From NCBI RefSeq assembly GCF_963674925.1, contig NZ_OY771649.1, positions 1,488,001 through 1,552,000 on the forward strand: 64,000 nt of DNA, given 5' to 3'. This document shows, in pieces, positions 54,579 through 63,829 of this stretch. The DNA is from an uncultured Draconibacterium sp. (GTDB lineage: Bacteria > Bacteroidota > Bacteroidia > Bacteroidales > Prolixibacteraceae). The translations under genes were made by a program, and so were the position numbers. Positions within the stretch are counted from its first letter, which is position 1. Every line of letters begins with the position of its first letter. The notes beneath the pieces are model-generated. The model was not told where the DNA came from. It did not search any database and saw only the letters and a program-made list of their open reading frames with translations.

Positions 54579-54971
54579 TTACTCAATTTCTTTAAGCTGC
54601 CCGTCAATGGCACTATATTCCGCCTTTTGGTCCAGTTCATAAATCCGCTCCATTAACTGCCACTTATCATTAGCGGTTGCTTTCTCACTACTCACCTGAA
54701 AACGCGACACAAAAGCTTCCCACTCGGCCTGCCGGGGTTTTCCGGCCAACTCAGTCATAGCCTTGTTGTGGTCGAAATCAGAAGTAGTATCCATAATCAT
54801 AAATAAGCGGTTGTTGAGCAGGTATATCTCCATATCAACGATTCCCACCTCTTTCATACCCAGCGAAATCTCGGGCCAGGTATTTCCTTTGGCGTGCACC
54901 TTTTTGTATTCTTCAATTAGCTGCGGATCATCCTTCAGCATCATTGTTTTGCAATATCTTTTGTACTTCAT
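54579..54971 (-). CDS. L-rhamnose/L-fucose mutarotase (RhaM family)
   Basis: This is a 130-residue protein of the RhaM (DUF718) fold, a dimeric alpha/beta barrel that interconverts alpha and beta anomers of 6-deoxy-L-sugars. Tyr22 and His26 in EYKKVHAKGNTWPEI match the active-site pair of Escherichia coli RhaM (Tyr18/His22). It is the first gene of the L-sugar operon and supplies the correct anomer to the aldose dehydrogenase. It is somewhat longer than RhaM (104 residues) through a C-terminal extension. Members of this family also occur in fucose and galactose clusters, so the name does not settle the sugar. Confidence 0.92.
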   Translation of the reverse strand: MKYKRYCKTMMLKDDPQLIEEYKKVHAKGNTWPEISLGMKEVGIVDMEIYLLNNRLFMIMDTTSDFDHNKAMTELAGKPRQAEWEAFVSRFQVSSEKATANDKWQLMERIYELDQKAEYSAIDGQLKEIE

Positions 54972-55153
54972 AAGTCGTTTGATTTAGCGTAAATTTCGAA
55001 TAATTTATCGTATAGTAAAAACACAATATACCTGCATTTTAAAACAAAGCTTTCCGCAAAGCTTTGCATTAATGATAAAATGTTCTAAAACATAACAACG
55101 AAGTTTTTAATTTTGACAAAAAGAGAGCGTTTTTATCATTTAACTCAGCAATA
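54972..55153. promoter_or_regulatory. Divergent control region with LacI-type palindrome
   Basis: This is the 182-bp region between the L-sugar operon and its divergent LacI regulator. A perfect 12-bp palindrome, GCAAAGCTTTGC (55056-55067), is preceded by a half-copy CAAAGCTTT at 55045-55053. This is a candidate operator for the LacI protein. For the plus-strand gene a TAATTTTG (-7 type, 55108-55115) lies about 40 bp before the start codon. No good -33 partner is seen. Confidence 0.55.
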
Positions 55154-56164
55154 ATGGGAAACCGACATATATCGTTAAAAGATCTTGCACGGGAACTGAA
55201 TATTTCAATTTCAACAGTTTCAAGAGCCTTAAAAGATCATCCTGACATAAGCCTGGAGATGAAAGAAAAAGTCAAGAAACTGGCGACAGAAAGAAACTAT
55301 ACCCCTAACCCCCTAGCAATGGGTTTATTAAAACAGGAAACACGGATGATCGGTATAGTGGTTCCTGATTTGGTTACTCATTTTTATGCCTCCATCATTT
55401 CAGGAATTGAAAGTGTTGCAAAAGAGAATGGGTACTTTGCTGTTATTGCCAGTTCGAATGAGAGTATTGTTAAAGAAAAGGAATCGATAGAAAACCTGCT
55501 GAAAGCCAGAGTTGAAGGATTGATTGTTTGCATGAGTAGGGAAACCAATACCACCGATCATTTTGAAAAGCTGGTTAACCGGGATATTCCGCTGGTAATG
55601 TTTGACCGGGTTTGCCTCAGCGATAAAATTCCGGCAGTAATAGCTGATAATGCTGATGCTTCGCAAAAGATTGTCGAACATTTTTATTCAAAAGGTTACC
55701 GGAAAATAGCCTATGTTTCAGGCCCGGAGAACCTGAGTATTTCAAAAGATAGAATGAATGGCTACCGGGCGGGAATAAAGGCCTGTGGTTTAACACCGGA
55801 TGAAAACCTGGTAGAAAACTGTGATCTGACTTTTGAATCGGCAAAAACTGCAATGAAACAGCTTCTTCAATTGCCCGATCCTCCCGATGCTGTTTATGGC
55901 ATTAACGACACCGTTGCATTTGGCTTAATGAAAGCAATTAAAGAAGCAGGATTAAAAATACCGGACGATATTGGTGTTGTTGGTTTTACCGATGAATTCC
56001 ACTCGGTTGTGGTAAGTCCGGCTTTAACTTCAGTAACCCATCCCACTTTTGAAATGGGACAACAGATCGCTCAGCTTTTTTTCAAAAGATTAACTGGATC
56101 TCAGACAGAAACGCGGATTGTAAAAACACAACTTATTGAACGGGAGTCATCAAACAAATCGTAA
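55154..56164 (+). CDS. LacI-family transcription regulator of the L-sugar operon
   Basis: This is a 336-residue LacI/GalR-type regulator. The N-terminal helix-turn-helix ISLKDLARELNISISTVSRALKDHP (about 6-30) with hinge TPNPLAMGL is standard. The periplasmic-binding-protein-like sensor domain starts at RMIGIVVPDL, with FDRV, YVSGPE, AVYGINDTVAFGLMKA and VGFTDE motifs at the usual places. It is divergent from the mutarotase-to-dehydrogenase operon, so it probably controls that operon in response to an L-sugar or intermediate. It is followed by a symmetric terminator shared with the sulfatase operon. Confidence 0.95.
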   Translation: MGNRHISLKDLARELNISISTVSRALKDHPDISLEMKEKVKKLATERNYTPNPLAMGLLKQETRMIGIVVPDLVTHFYASIISGIESVAKENGYFAVIASSNESIVKEKESIENLLKARVEGLIVCMSRETNTTDHFEKLVNRDIPLVMFDRVCLSDKIPAVIADNADASQKIVEHFYSKGYRKIAYVSGPENLSISKDRMNGYRAGIKACGLTPDENLVENCDLTFESAKTAMKQLLQLPDPPDAVYGINDTVAFGLMKAIKEAGLKIPDDIGVVGFTDEFHSVVVSPALTSVTHPTFEMGQQIAQLFFKRLTGSQTETRIVKTQLIERESSNKS

Positions 56165-56193
56165 AACTATCACTAAACTCATTTCCGGACACT

Positions 56194-56231
56194 AAAAAAG
56201 CAACAACCTGTAATAAGATTGTTGCTTTTTT
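56194..56231. terminator. Bidirectional terminator between LacI gene and sulfatase operon
   Basis: This is a perfect 13-bp inverted repeat, AAAAAAGCAACAA (56194-56206) with TTGTTGCTTTTTT (56219-56231). It has A- and T-runs on both sides, so it serves both converging transcripts. Confidence 0.92.
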
Positions 56232-56275
56232 ACCATTTGAATTCGATACAGAATTGCAGAGATTTATACCCTCTC

Positions 56276-57826
56276 CTATTTTAATTCCAATGCCTCCACT
56301 TCTGAATTCATGTCTCCAACAATTTCTTTGTAATCGCCAATCATTTCATTTAACTTGTCAGGATTATTTTTAGCCACATTCTTCTGCTGACCTATATCAT
56401 CATTCAGATCGTAAAGTTGGAACTCCGAAGAATTTCCCAACTCGATATTAACCTGGGCAGCAACTGCGGGACCTTTGTATGGCGGAATCATTAACCAGTT
56501 GTCTTTGCGCAAGGCTGTACGCGCTGATGCCTCCAGAACAAGTTGTTCACGTCCTTCATCCGATTTTCCCAGTAACACATTCAACAGCTCTTTACTATCA
56601 GAAGTATTCACTTCTGCGCCTGTTAACTTAGCAACTGATGCAAGAATATCAATCTGGCTGATTAGCGCATCCGATTTTTTAGGCTTTATCTGTCCTTTCC
56701 AATAAGTAATAAACGGAACTCGGGTACCGGCTTCAAACAAACTGTATTTTCCACCTCGTAGTCCTCCATTTTGATCGTGGTTGCCAATTCGTTCAACAGC
56801 ATCATCGTAATAACCATCATTAAGTACCGGGCCATTGTCGCTTGATAAAATGATCAGTGTATTTTCCAAAATACCCTCTTCATCCAGGGTTTTCAGGAAT
56901 TCGCCAATACACCAGTCGGCTTCAACAATTACATCGCCACGTGGCCCTAAATCCGTTTTTCCTACGAATCGCGGATTTGGCGTTCGCGGGACATGAGGTT
57001 GTTGCAAGGCATAATACAAAAAGAAAGGCTTGTTTTTGTGCTGCTTAACGTAGTTCTGTGCTTTTGCAAGAAAGTGATCGGCCATATCCACATCGCTCCA
57101 TTTCGCTTTTTCTCCGCCTTTCATAAAACCAATTCGCGGAATACCGTTAACGATTGAATTGTTATGCCCGTGATGCCATTTCATGGTCAGCAATTCAGGA
57201 TTATCTTTCCCGGTTGGTTCACCTTCGAAATTATTGTCATAATCAATTTCAATCGGATCATTCGGATCAAGCCCGTCTACCAAACCATTTTCGAGATAAA
57301 CAGTTGGCACCCGATCCTGCGTCGCAGCCATAATGTACGAATAGTCAAAACCAATTTCGTTTGGCCCCGGTGAAACGTGTTCGTTCCAATTCACATGACC
57401 ACTACCTAAACCGAGGTGCCATTTGCCAACAACACCTGTATAATAGCCCTGTTCTTTTAACATTTTAGGAATGGTTACCTGTGTGGTATCAATAATCAGC
57501 GGTGCCGTTCCAGGTAAAATCTTTGCATCCTTATTTCGCCACGGATAAACGCCGGTAAGCAAGGCATAACGGCTTGGAGTGCAGGTTGCCGAAGACGCGT
57601 GTCCATCGGTAAACATTACTCCGTTGTTTGCCAATCGATCGATATTTGGTGTTTGAATTTCAGTGGCTCCGTAAGCACCAACATCGCCATAACCCAAGTC
57701 ATCGAGGTAAATGATAACGATGTTTGGCTTATCGGAGTTTGTCTCCTTGTTCGTTTTACCTGTTGAACAGGAGCTGAACACACCGAGTAGAAGTAGAAGA
57801 AAAAGGTAAAGGTTTAATTTGTTCAT
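56276..57826 (-). CDS. S1 family sulfatase, lipoprotein
   Basis: This is a 516-residue sulfatase and the last gene of the second sulfatase operon. The lipobox is FSSC (Cys20), with a Lys/Asn-rich linker. The metal site is IVIIYLDDLGYGDVGAYG. FGly signature CTPSR begins at Cys82, followed by YALLTGVYPWR, TGVVGKWHLGLG, FFLYYALQQPHVPRTPNP and IILSSDNGPVLNDGYYDD. The R-Y-A-L-L-T-G-x-Y-P-W-R pattern separates it from all other sulfatases here, so it probably has a different regiospecificity (inference). It sits 16 bp after the propeller glycoside hydrolase gene. Confidence 0.95.
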   Translation of the reverse strand: MNKLNLYLFLLLLLGVFSSCSTGKTNKETNSDKPNIVIIYLDDLGYGDVGAYGATEIQTPNIDRLANNGVMFTDGHASSATCTPSRYALLTGVYPWRNKDAKILPGTAPLIIDTTQVTIPKMLKEQGYYTGVVGKWHLGLGSGHVNWNEHVSPGPNEIGFDYSYIMAATQDRVPTVYLENGLVDGLDPNDPIEIDYDNNFEGEPTGKDNPELLTMKWHHGHNNSIVNGIPRIGFMKGGEKAKWSDVDMADHFLAKAQNYVKQHKNKPFFLYYALQQPHVPRTPNPRFVGKTDLGPRGDVIVEADWCIGEFLKTLDEEGILENTLIILSSDNGPVLNDGYYDDAVERIGNHDQNGGLRGGKYSLFEAGTRVPFITYWKGQIKPKKSDALISQIDILASVAKLTGAEVNTSDSKELLNVLLGKSDEGREQLVLEASARTALRKDNWLMIPPYKGPAVAAQVNIELGNSSEFQLYDLNDDIGQQKNVAKNNPDKLNEMIGDYKEIVGDMNSEVEALELK

Positions 57827-57842
57827 CAGTTATAGGTTTATA

Positions 57843-58916
57843 CTAGTTAAGTTCGAATGTTCTATTTCTATCGCAATATAATTTATTGTTTCGAATTTCC
57901 AGCTCTGCCATTTGCAGTACACTTTCACGGTTTTTGAGCGGCTGGTCAAAGATTCTCACGCGTTCATCACCTTTTTTCTTTTCGAGATCGTAACGGCGCC
58001 AGGGTTCCACATGATAAAAAATAAATGCACGGTCGTCTTTTACCGCAACGCTGCAATGCCGGGCCATCGAATTATCCAAATTTCGCGTACCTCCGTCTTT
58101 AAGTATTGTTCCCTGAAATTTCCAGTTTTCGGCATCGGTGGAACTATATACAAAAAAACCGTTATGTGGATCGGTAATCAACCAGTACTTTCCGTTCCAC
58201 TGAAAAATATAAGGTGCTTCCTCGAAATTTGAACCTGTCGCTTCGGCATTAAACACATCGCTTTTTGAAAAACCGGCCTCTTCCCAGTTTGTAAAATCCG
58301 ATGTAGTTAAATGATAGAGTTCATTTTTCTTTGCGCCTTCTTCCTTTCCCTTAAACCAAACGTGATACAGATTTTTACTCCGATAAACCGTAGCATCGAT
58401 AGCATTCAGCTTATCGCCATGCAAAGCACCTACCTTTTGCCAGCCTTCAACAGGATTATTCAGAGGTGTTTTGTAATGAACAATCCACCCCTGCCCGCCC
58501 CAGGCTCCCTGAGTTGGGACGGTGTCGGGTTTCCAGGTTACAAACATGTGTAAAGTATCGTTGGAAGAAATAATTGCAGGTGCCCAAAATGTTGACGATG
58601 CATCTTCTTCGCCTCCAACGCCGTCAAACTTGCAATAACCCTTAAATTCCCAGTTAATCATATCTTTTGAAACAGCCACCCCAACAGGTGTTTGCAGCCA
58701 GGTATTTTCCAGCATCGGACGACGGGCTGTATAATAAATGTACCACTGCTGTTCGTATTCGTTCCAAACAATCTCCGGATCGCAGGAACCCTGATAATTC
58801 GGATCGACAAAAAGTGGCGCCGGAACTTCATTTTGCTTTTTGTTATTGTTGTACGCACATGCAACAAAGCAAAATGAAGCAAGCAGTAAAACCAGAAATC
58901 TAAAGGTTTTAATCAT
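57843..58916 (-). CDS. Five-bladed beta-propeller glycoside hydrolase (GH43-like), lipoprotein
   Basis: This is a 357-residue lipoprotein (FVAC, Cys20) with the GH43/GH117-type five-bladed propeller over about 35-355. A complete GH43-style triad can be proposed: Asp46 in GSCDPEIVW (base), Asp174 in NAIDATVYR (pKa modulator) and Glu233 in FEEAPYIFQWNGKYWLI (acid). MARHCSVAV and SVLQMAELE near the C-terminus recall GH117-type enzymes, so family choice is open. Its ATG overlaps the stop codon of the preceding sulfatase by one base (TAATG), so translation is coupled. It is the only glycoside hydrolase seen in this operon and likely acts after desulfation. Confidence 0.85.
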   Translation of the reverse strand: MIKTFRFLVLLLASFCFVACAYNNNKKQNEVPAPLFVDPNYQGSCDPEIVWNEYEQQWYIYYTARRPMLENTWLQTPVGVAVSKDMINWEFKGYCKFDGVGGEEDASSTFWAPAIISSNDTLHMFVTWKPDTVPTQGAWGGQGWIVHYKTPLNNPVEGWQKVGALHGDKLNAIDATVYRSKNLYHVWFKGKEEGAKKNELYHLTTSDFTNWEEAGFSKSDVFNAEATGSNFEEAPYIFQWNGKYWLITDPHNGFFVYSSTDAENWKFQGTILKDGGTRNLDNSMARHCSVAVKDDRAFIFYHVEPWRRYDLEKKKGDERVRIFDQPLKNRESVLQMAELEIRNNKLYCDRNRTFELN

Positions 58917-60328
58917 TATTTTTTAAAGGAGTACTTCGTTAAATCAATATCTAAAGGATAGTTATTAAACCATTCTTCCAGATCTTTTTTTAACTCGGCG
59001 GCTTTAGCAGATTCTTTATCTTTTAAGTTTTGTGTTTCGCCCATGTCCTTTTCAAGATTATACAGCTGAACATTTGATCCGTCGAAATTCATCAGTAACT
59101 TGTAATCTCCCTTACGAACTGCCAAATCCGGCGCCCGGGTTCCTTCATAAGCGGGTCGGTCGGGAGGGCGAATCCAAAAAATCGGTTTTGATCTTTTTTG
59201 TTGTTTCTTCCCGGAAATCGCATCCAGCATCAACTCACCATCGTAATCTACGTTTTCATCCGGAGTAGCCCCGGCAATTTCCATAAAAACCAAAGGAAGA
59301 TCGATTGCGGCCACTACCGATTTAGTGTTTTTTGTGCCCGCTTTCTTCTCTGAAATTTTACCCGGCCACCAGCTGATAAACGGTTCGCGGAATCCGCCTT
59401 CGTAAATCACTGTTTTATAGCCACGAAATGGTCCTGCTGTGTTTACAGCTTTGTCGGGGCCATTATCGCTGGTAAAAATTATCAGCGTATTGTCGCGGAG
59501 CTGCGGGTTACTTCGAATGTAATCAAAAAGTCGGCCCATGTGTTTATCCATCTCTTCCATTACACCCAAAAACCGTGCTTTCATTGAAAGATCGCCACGC
59601 AATGCTTTTGGCGGTTCAAGCGGAGTATGTATATCATCGGGCCAAAGATTAATATAAAAAGGCTTGTTTGCTTTTTGTGCATTTTCTATAGCATCAATGG
59701 TTCGGTCGACAAAAATCTGGGTGAAGTTCTCGCGTTTTGCCCAGTGTACTTCTCCCCTTCCAAGCCGGGCCGATTGTTTTTCCAGCCCGCGCGTGCTGTC
59801 CGGAAGATTCAACGTTTCGTAAGTAGCCAGAAAACGCTCGCCCAAACCTTCGAACTGTGTTACCGATTCGTCAAAACCGTACTCGGTAATTAACGGAGCT
59901 TCTCCAACATCACGTCCGCCGCCCATGTGCCATTTGCCAATGTGTGCGGTGTAATAGCCTGCAGCCTGAATATTTCGGGCAACAGACGGAGCCGACAAAT
60001 CGAGGTAATTTTTCATTCCCCGGTTTGCGTTTGCGTTACGGCTGTCGATGTATGAAGTAATTCCCCAACGAGCCGGATATTGCCCGGTTGTAACTGCTGT
60101 TCGCGATGGAGAACAAATAGGCGAGTTCACATAAAACTGGGTGAACAGAATTCCTTCGCTGGCCAAACGATCGATATTGGGAGTATGAACATCTTCTCGT
60201 CCATAACATCCTAAATCGGCAAAGCCCATATCGTCAATAAAGACAAAAAGTATATTTGTTTTTTGCTGGGCAAAAGCGCTACCCGCAAAAAAAATCAGCA
60301 AGAAAAAAGTAAGTGCTTTTTTATACAT
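58916..60328 (-). CDS. S1 family sulfatase, exported
   Basis: This is a 470-residue sulfatase with a leader (1-20, ending AFAQ). The metal site is ILFVFIDDMGFADLGCYG. FGly signature CSPSR begins at Cys72, and AHIGKWHMGGGRDVG and LIIFTSDNGPDKAVN follow. A linear insert, SRNANANRGMKNYLDLSAPS, lies after the signature. The tail LYNLEKDMGETQNL is the normal lid. Its stop overlaps the start of the propeller hydrolase gene, and it lies 19 bp after the upstream sulfatase. The pairing suggests that this sulfatase and that hydrolase act on the same oligosaccharide (inference). Confidence 0.95.
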   Translation of the reverse strand: MYKKALTFFLLIFFAGSAFAQQKTNILFVFIDDMGFADLGCYGREDVHTPNIDRLASEGILFTQFYVNSPICSPSRTAVTTGQYPARWGITSYIDSRNANANRGMKNYLDLSAPSVARNIQAAGYYTAHIGKWHMGGGRDVGEAPLITEYGFDESVTQFEGLGERFLATYETLNLPDSTRGLEKQSARLGRGEVHWAKRENFTQIFVDRTIDAIENAQKANKPFYINLWPDDIHTPLEPPKALRGDLSMKARFLGVMEEMDKHMGRLFDYIRSNPQLRDNTLIIFTSDNGPDKAVNTAGPFRGYKTVIYEGGFREPFISWWPGKISEKKAGTKNTKSVVAAIDLPLVFMEIAGATPDENVDYDGELMLDAISGKKQQKRSKPIFWIRPPDRPAYEGTRAPDLAVRKGDYKLLMNFDGSNVQLYNLEKDMGETQNLKDKESAKAAELKKDLEEWFNNYPLDIDLTKYSFKK

Positions 60329-60347
60329 TGTTTTGAATTTTAAGATT

Positions 60348-62006
60348 TTAATTCACCTTTGCTCTTGGGAATACCCGTTTATATTCCTGCTTCCAAATGG
60401 CTTCCATTTCTTGTACTTTCTCCGGCATTTCGTTAGCCAGATTATTGGTTTCTGTGCGGTCTTTTGTGATATTAAACAATTCCCAGTCACCACGGGGAAG
60501 AGCCGATATTTTCCAGTCGCCAACACGCAGTGCTTTACCGCCTTCGTGCTCCCAGAACATTGTATCGTGCGTTGTTGTGATTTCTTTGTTTAACAATGGA
60601 ATGATAGATTTTCCTTCAACAGGGGTTGTTTCCAGCCCGTTAACTTCAGCAGGATATTCTGCATCCGCCAGTTCCATACAAGTTGGCAAAATGTCGATTA
60701 CATGTCCAATACCCTGGTTAATGGTATTTTCTTTTCCTTTTAAACCAGCCGGCCAATGCACAATAAACGGCGTACAGTTTCCACCCTCAAACGACTCCTT
60801 TTTCCAATAGCGGAAAGGTGCGTTAATGGCGCCAGCCCAGGCATTTCCCAAATATCCCCAGGTTAACTCGTCTCCGGGACGATCAAAATTATCGTAGTCG
60901 ATTTCTATACCTTCGCGATTGTGTCCCGGACGATCAAATCCGGGTCGGTAACCGCGCTCCGGAGAAGCACCGTTATCAGCCAGAAAAAGAATAACTGTAT
61001 TTTCATACTCTCCCGTTTCTTTCAATTTTTGAATCAATCGCCCAACACCCTGATCCAGACGGTCAACCATTGCCGCATGGGCTTCCATATGTCTGGCTTC
61101 CCACTCTTTATGTTCGCAATCCGCCCACAATCGTCCCGATTCGTTTTTAGCCAACGGGGCAACTTCAGGATCTACAATACCTTGTTCAATCAAACCTTTG
61201 TAACGTTTTTCACGCAAGGCATCCCAGCCATCATCGTAAACTCCCTTGTATTTTTCAATATCTTCAGGCAAAGCATGTAAGGGCCAGTGAGGTGCAGTAT
61301 GTGCCACATATAAGAAAAATGGCTTGTCGTCTTTGTTGAATTCATCGACCATATCGATAGACTTATCGGTAATGAAATCGGTAATATAGAAATCATCCGG
61401 CACTTCTTTTATAGCTTCTTCGTTATGCACCAGACTGAATGGATCGAAATAATCAACAACTCCCCAAATTACTCCCCAATGCTCGTCGAACCCACGATTT
61501 GACGGATATGATTCCAGCGGAGCAAAAATACTGCTATCCTTCCTGTGCGAAAGCCACTTTAGCTGTTCCTCGTGATTTGGTAATCCTTTGGTTCTGGAAA
61601 GGTGCCATTTCCCGGCCATTCCGGTGTGATAGCCATTTTCCTTCAGCACTTCAGCAATGGTTGCCGCGTTTCTGGAAAGCGTTTGCCCGTTCCGATCGAG
61701 ATTTACCTGATGTGGGTATTTCCCGGTTAGCAAGGAAGCCCGTGTGGGACAACAACGGGCCGCGTTATGGAACTGCGTAAAACGTACGCCGTTTGCTGCC
61801 AACTCATCCAGGTTGGGCGTTTGAATTTCACCTCCGTAACAACCAATATCGGAATACCCCAGGTCGTCGGCCATGATGATAATGATATTTGGCTTTGTCT
61901 CCTGAGAACCGTCTTCAGCACTTGAATTTGATGAAGTATTACAGGATGTAAAAAATATTGAGCCTAAAAAAACAAATAGGCAAATGGAAATAAAATGTTT
62001 ACTCAT
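60348..62006 (-). CDS. S1 family sulfatase with CCPTR signature, lipoprotein
   Basis: This is a sulfatase of about 552 residues. ATG 62006 (MSKHFISICL) gives a lipoprotein signal with FTSC (Cys22). An ATG at 62030 would add eight residues before it. The metal site is IIIIMADDLGYSDIGCYG. FGly signature CCPTR begins at Cys85 with the preceding HNAAR that marks the large arylsulfatase branch (SulfAtlas S1_4-like). TGMAGKWHLSRTKGLPN and VILFLADNGASPERGY are also present. Its length and motif order match this branch. It is preceded by 70-94 bp of spacer. Confidence 0.95.
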   Translation of the reverse strand: MSKHFISICLFVFLGSIFFTSCNTSSNSSAEDGSQETKPNIIIIMADDLGYSDIGCYGGEIQTPNLDELAANGVRFTQFHNAARCCPTRASLLTGKYPHQVNLDRNGQTLSRNAATIAEVLKENGYHTGMAGKWHLSRTKGLPNHEEQLKWLSHRKDSSIFAPLESYPSNRGFDEHWGVIWGVVDYFDPFSLVHNEEAIKEVPDDFYITDFITDKSIDMVDEFNKDDKPFFLYVAHTAPHWPLHALPEDIEKYKGVYDDGWDALREKRYKGLIEQGIVDPEVAPLAKNESGRLWADCEHKEWEARHMEAHAAMVDRLDQGVGRLIQKLKETGEYENTVILFLADNGASPERGYRPGFDRPGHNREGIEIDYDNFDRPGDELTWGYLGNAWAGAINAPFRYWKKESFEGGNCTPFIVHWPAGLKGKENTINQGIGHVIDILPTCMELADAEYPAEVNGLETTPVEGKSIIPLLNKEITTTHDTMFWEHEGGKALRVGDWKISALPRGDWELFNITKDRTETNNLANEMPEKVQEMEAIWKQEYKRVFPRAKVN

Positions 62007-62100
62007 TGTGATAAGATTTTTAGCAGACATAAATTATGCTACTTAATCATATTTTAATCTGACTTTCGTATATACTCTATATTTATCGGTGACTCCCCCG

Positions 62101-63612
62101 CTACTTACCAGGCCTGGTTTTAGCCTTTGGATGGCTGTTTAACAACTTTTCCAGTTCAGCAACCTTTTCCGGCTTTTGCGCTGCCCAGTTTTGGGTTTCA
62201 TGCGGATCGTTTACGTAATCGTACAATTCATACAAAACTTCCTTGTTCGCATCTCTCATCGGCGTCCAGCGCACCATACGGTACTGCTCTGTTCGTATGG
62301 CTTCTCCTAAATAGCCATCTTTGTTAAAAGCGTGGTAAGCATGATCTTTCACGCGTTTTGTGCCATCTTTCAAAACAGGAACAAGACTGCTACCGTCAAT
62401 GGGTTGTTGGACATCGGGTTTTGGGAGTCCTGCCAAATCGGCTAAAGTGGTGTAAATGTCAACCGTTTCGGCCATTTGGTCGGTTTTTGTACCCGGAGTT
62501 GTTACTCCCGGAGCAACAAAAACGATCGGTATATGTGTTGCCTGTTCAAAATTAGTATGTTTTGTCCATGTTCCGTGATCGCCCAAATGCCACCCATGGT
62601 CTCCCCATAAAACAATGATGGTATTTTCGTCCAGACCTAAACGTTCCAACTCTGCAACTACACGCCCCAGCTGAGCATCCATGTAACTCATACTGGCATA
62701 ATAACCGTGAATCAGCTTTCGTTTTAAGTCGTCATCATAAATTCCTGTTTCCTGTTCAGGTATTGGGAAAAACTGGACAATTTCGCCCCGTCGCTTTAAA
62801 GCACATTCAGGAGCATCTATGGGTTGTTCTTCGTTAACCGGCATGGGCAGTTCGTCGGGATTATACATATCCCAGTATTTTTTAGGCGCACAAAACGGCA
62901 GGTGCGGACGAGCAAAACCAACTGCCATAAAAAACGGCTGATCGGGATTTTTACTCAACTTTCGCAAGCGGTTAATAGCATGTGTAGCTACACGTCCATC
63001 AGCATAAGCTTCGTCCAGCACATCAGGACTTTCCCAGGCTGCACCTCTTGGTAGTTTCCAGTTTTTGGGCAAATCTTCAATAAACATTGCAGAGTTCTGG
63101 AAATAAGCCTCTTCGCGTGTTAGTTTTCGGTTTGTACTTTCAGGAAGCAAATATTCAATTACCTTTTCTTTATGGTGAGGAATGCTCCATGATGCTTCGT
63201 CGTTGTCGTTCCCGTGCCCGATATGAAAGACTTTTCCCATCGATTCTACGTGGTAACCTGCATTCATAAAATACTGAGGCATAGTAACCGCATCGGGGTA
63301 TACTTCGCGAAACTGTGTACCAAAATTGAATATTCCCGTACTGGTTGAGCGTGCACCAAGCAATAAATTATAGCGCGATGCCATACAAACTGCCTGGTTA
63401 CAATAAGCATTTTTAAAGGTCATTCCTTTCGAGGCCAGCCGATCAATATTCGGACTCTTTGCCACTTCATCGCCATAAACCCCAAGTGTGGGTTTCAGGT
63501 CGTCGACCAAAAGCAATAATACATTGGGTTTTTCTGATTGTTGTGCAAAGGTGTATTTTGCGCTGCTTACCAACAACACCAGTGCAATGATAATATAAAT
63601 TCGATTTTTCAT
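62101..63612 (-). CDS. Iduronate-2-sulfatase-like S1 sulfatase
   Basis: This is a sulfatase of about 503 residues. ATG 63612 (MKNRIYIIIA) gives a clean leader; a TTG at 63633 is less likely. The metal site is VLLLLVDDLKPTLGVYG. FGly signature CMASR begins at Cys76 (Ala before Ser, as in the iduronate-2-sulfatase branch), and VLWGDHGWHLGDHGTWTKH is the branch-specific motif. It is a relative of the PUL sulfatase at 7870-9258, and both may remove the same sulfate in two loci. The family acts on uronic acids or other sugars, and the name is no proof of substrate. Confidence 0.94.
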   Translation of the reverse strand: MKNRIYIIIALVLLVSSAKYTFAQQSEKPNVLLLLVDDLKPTLGVYGDEVAKSPNIDRLASKGMTFKNAYCNQAVCMASRYNLLLGARSTSTGIFNFGTQFREVYPDAVTMPQYFMNAGYHVESMGKVFHIGHGNDNDEASWSIPHHKEKVIEYLLPESTNRKLTREEAYFQNSAMFIEDLPKNWKLPRGAAWESPDVLDEAYADGRVATHAINRLRKLSKNPDQPFFMAVGFARPHLPFCAPKKYWDMYNPDELPMPVNEEQPIDAPECALKRRGEIVQFFPIPEQETGIYDDDLKRKLIHGYYASMSYMDAQLGRVVAELERLGLDENTIIVLWGDHGWHLGDHGTWTKHTNFEQATHIPIVFVAPGVTTPGTKTDQMAETVDIYTTLADLAGLPKPDVQQPIDGSSLVPVLKDGTKRVKDHAYHAFNKDGYLGEAIRTEQYRMVRWTPMRDANKEVLYELYDYVNDPHETQNWAAQKPEKVAELEKLLNSHPKAKTRPGK

Positions 63613-63829
63613 AGGGTAATACTTTTTATACAAAAATTTTGTTCTTAGCTATCTGCTCTTTACTATTTTTCCTCTCTTCTATTCTTCTAAGTTCTTTGTC
63701 TTTAAAGCTTTTTCTTTGTTTAATTTTCGGGGAACCAGTTTCGCAACAACGGATCGAAAATTATTTCTTTTCACCGTATCTTGGAATCTGATCTTTATAT
63801 TTCAATATCCTTTCGCTCATAACATTCGG
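63613..63829. other. Spacer upstream of the iduronate-type sulfatase
   Basis: This spacer of about 215 bp between the rightmost partial sulfatase and its downstream neighbour is very T-rich on the plus strand. I see no gene and no clear terminator in it. Confidence 0.4.
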
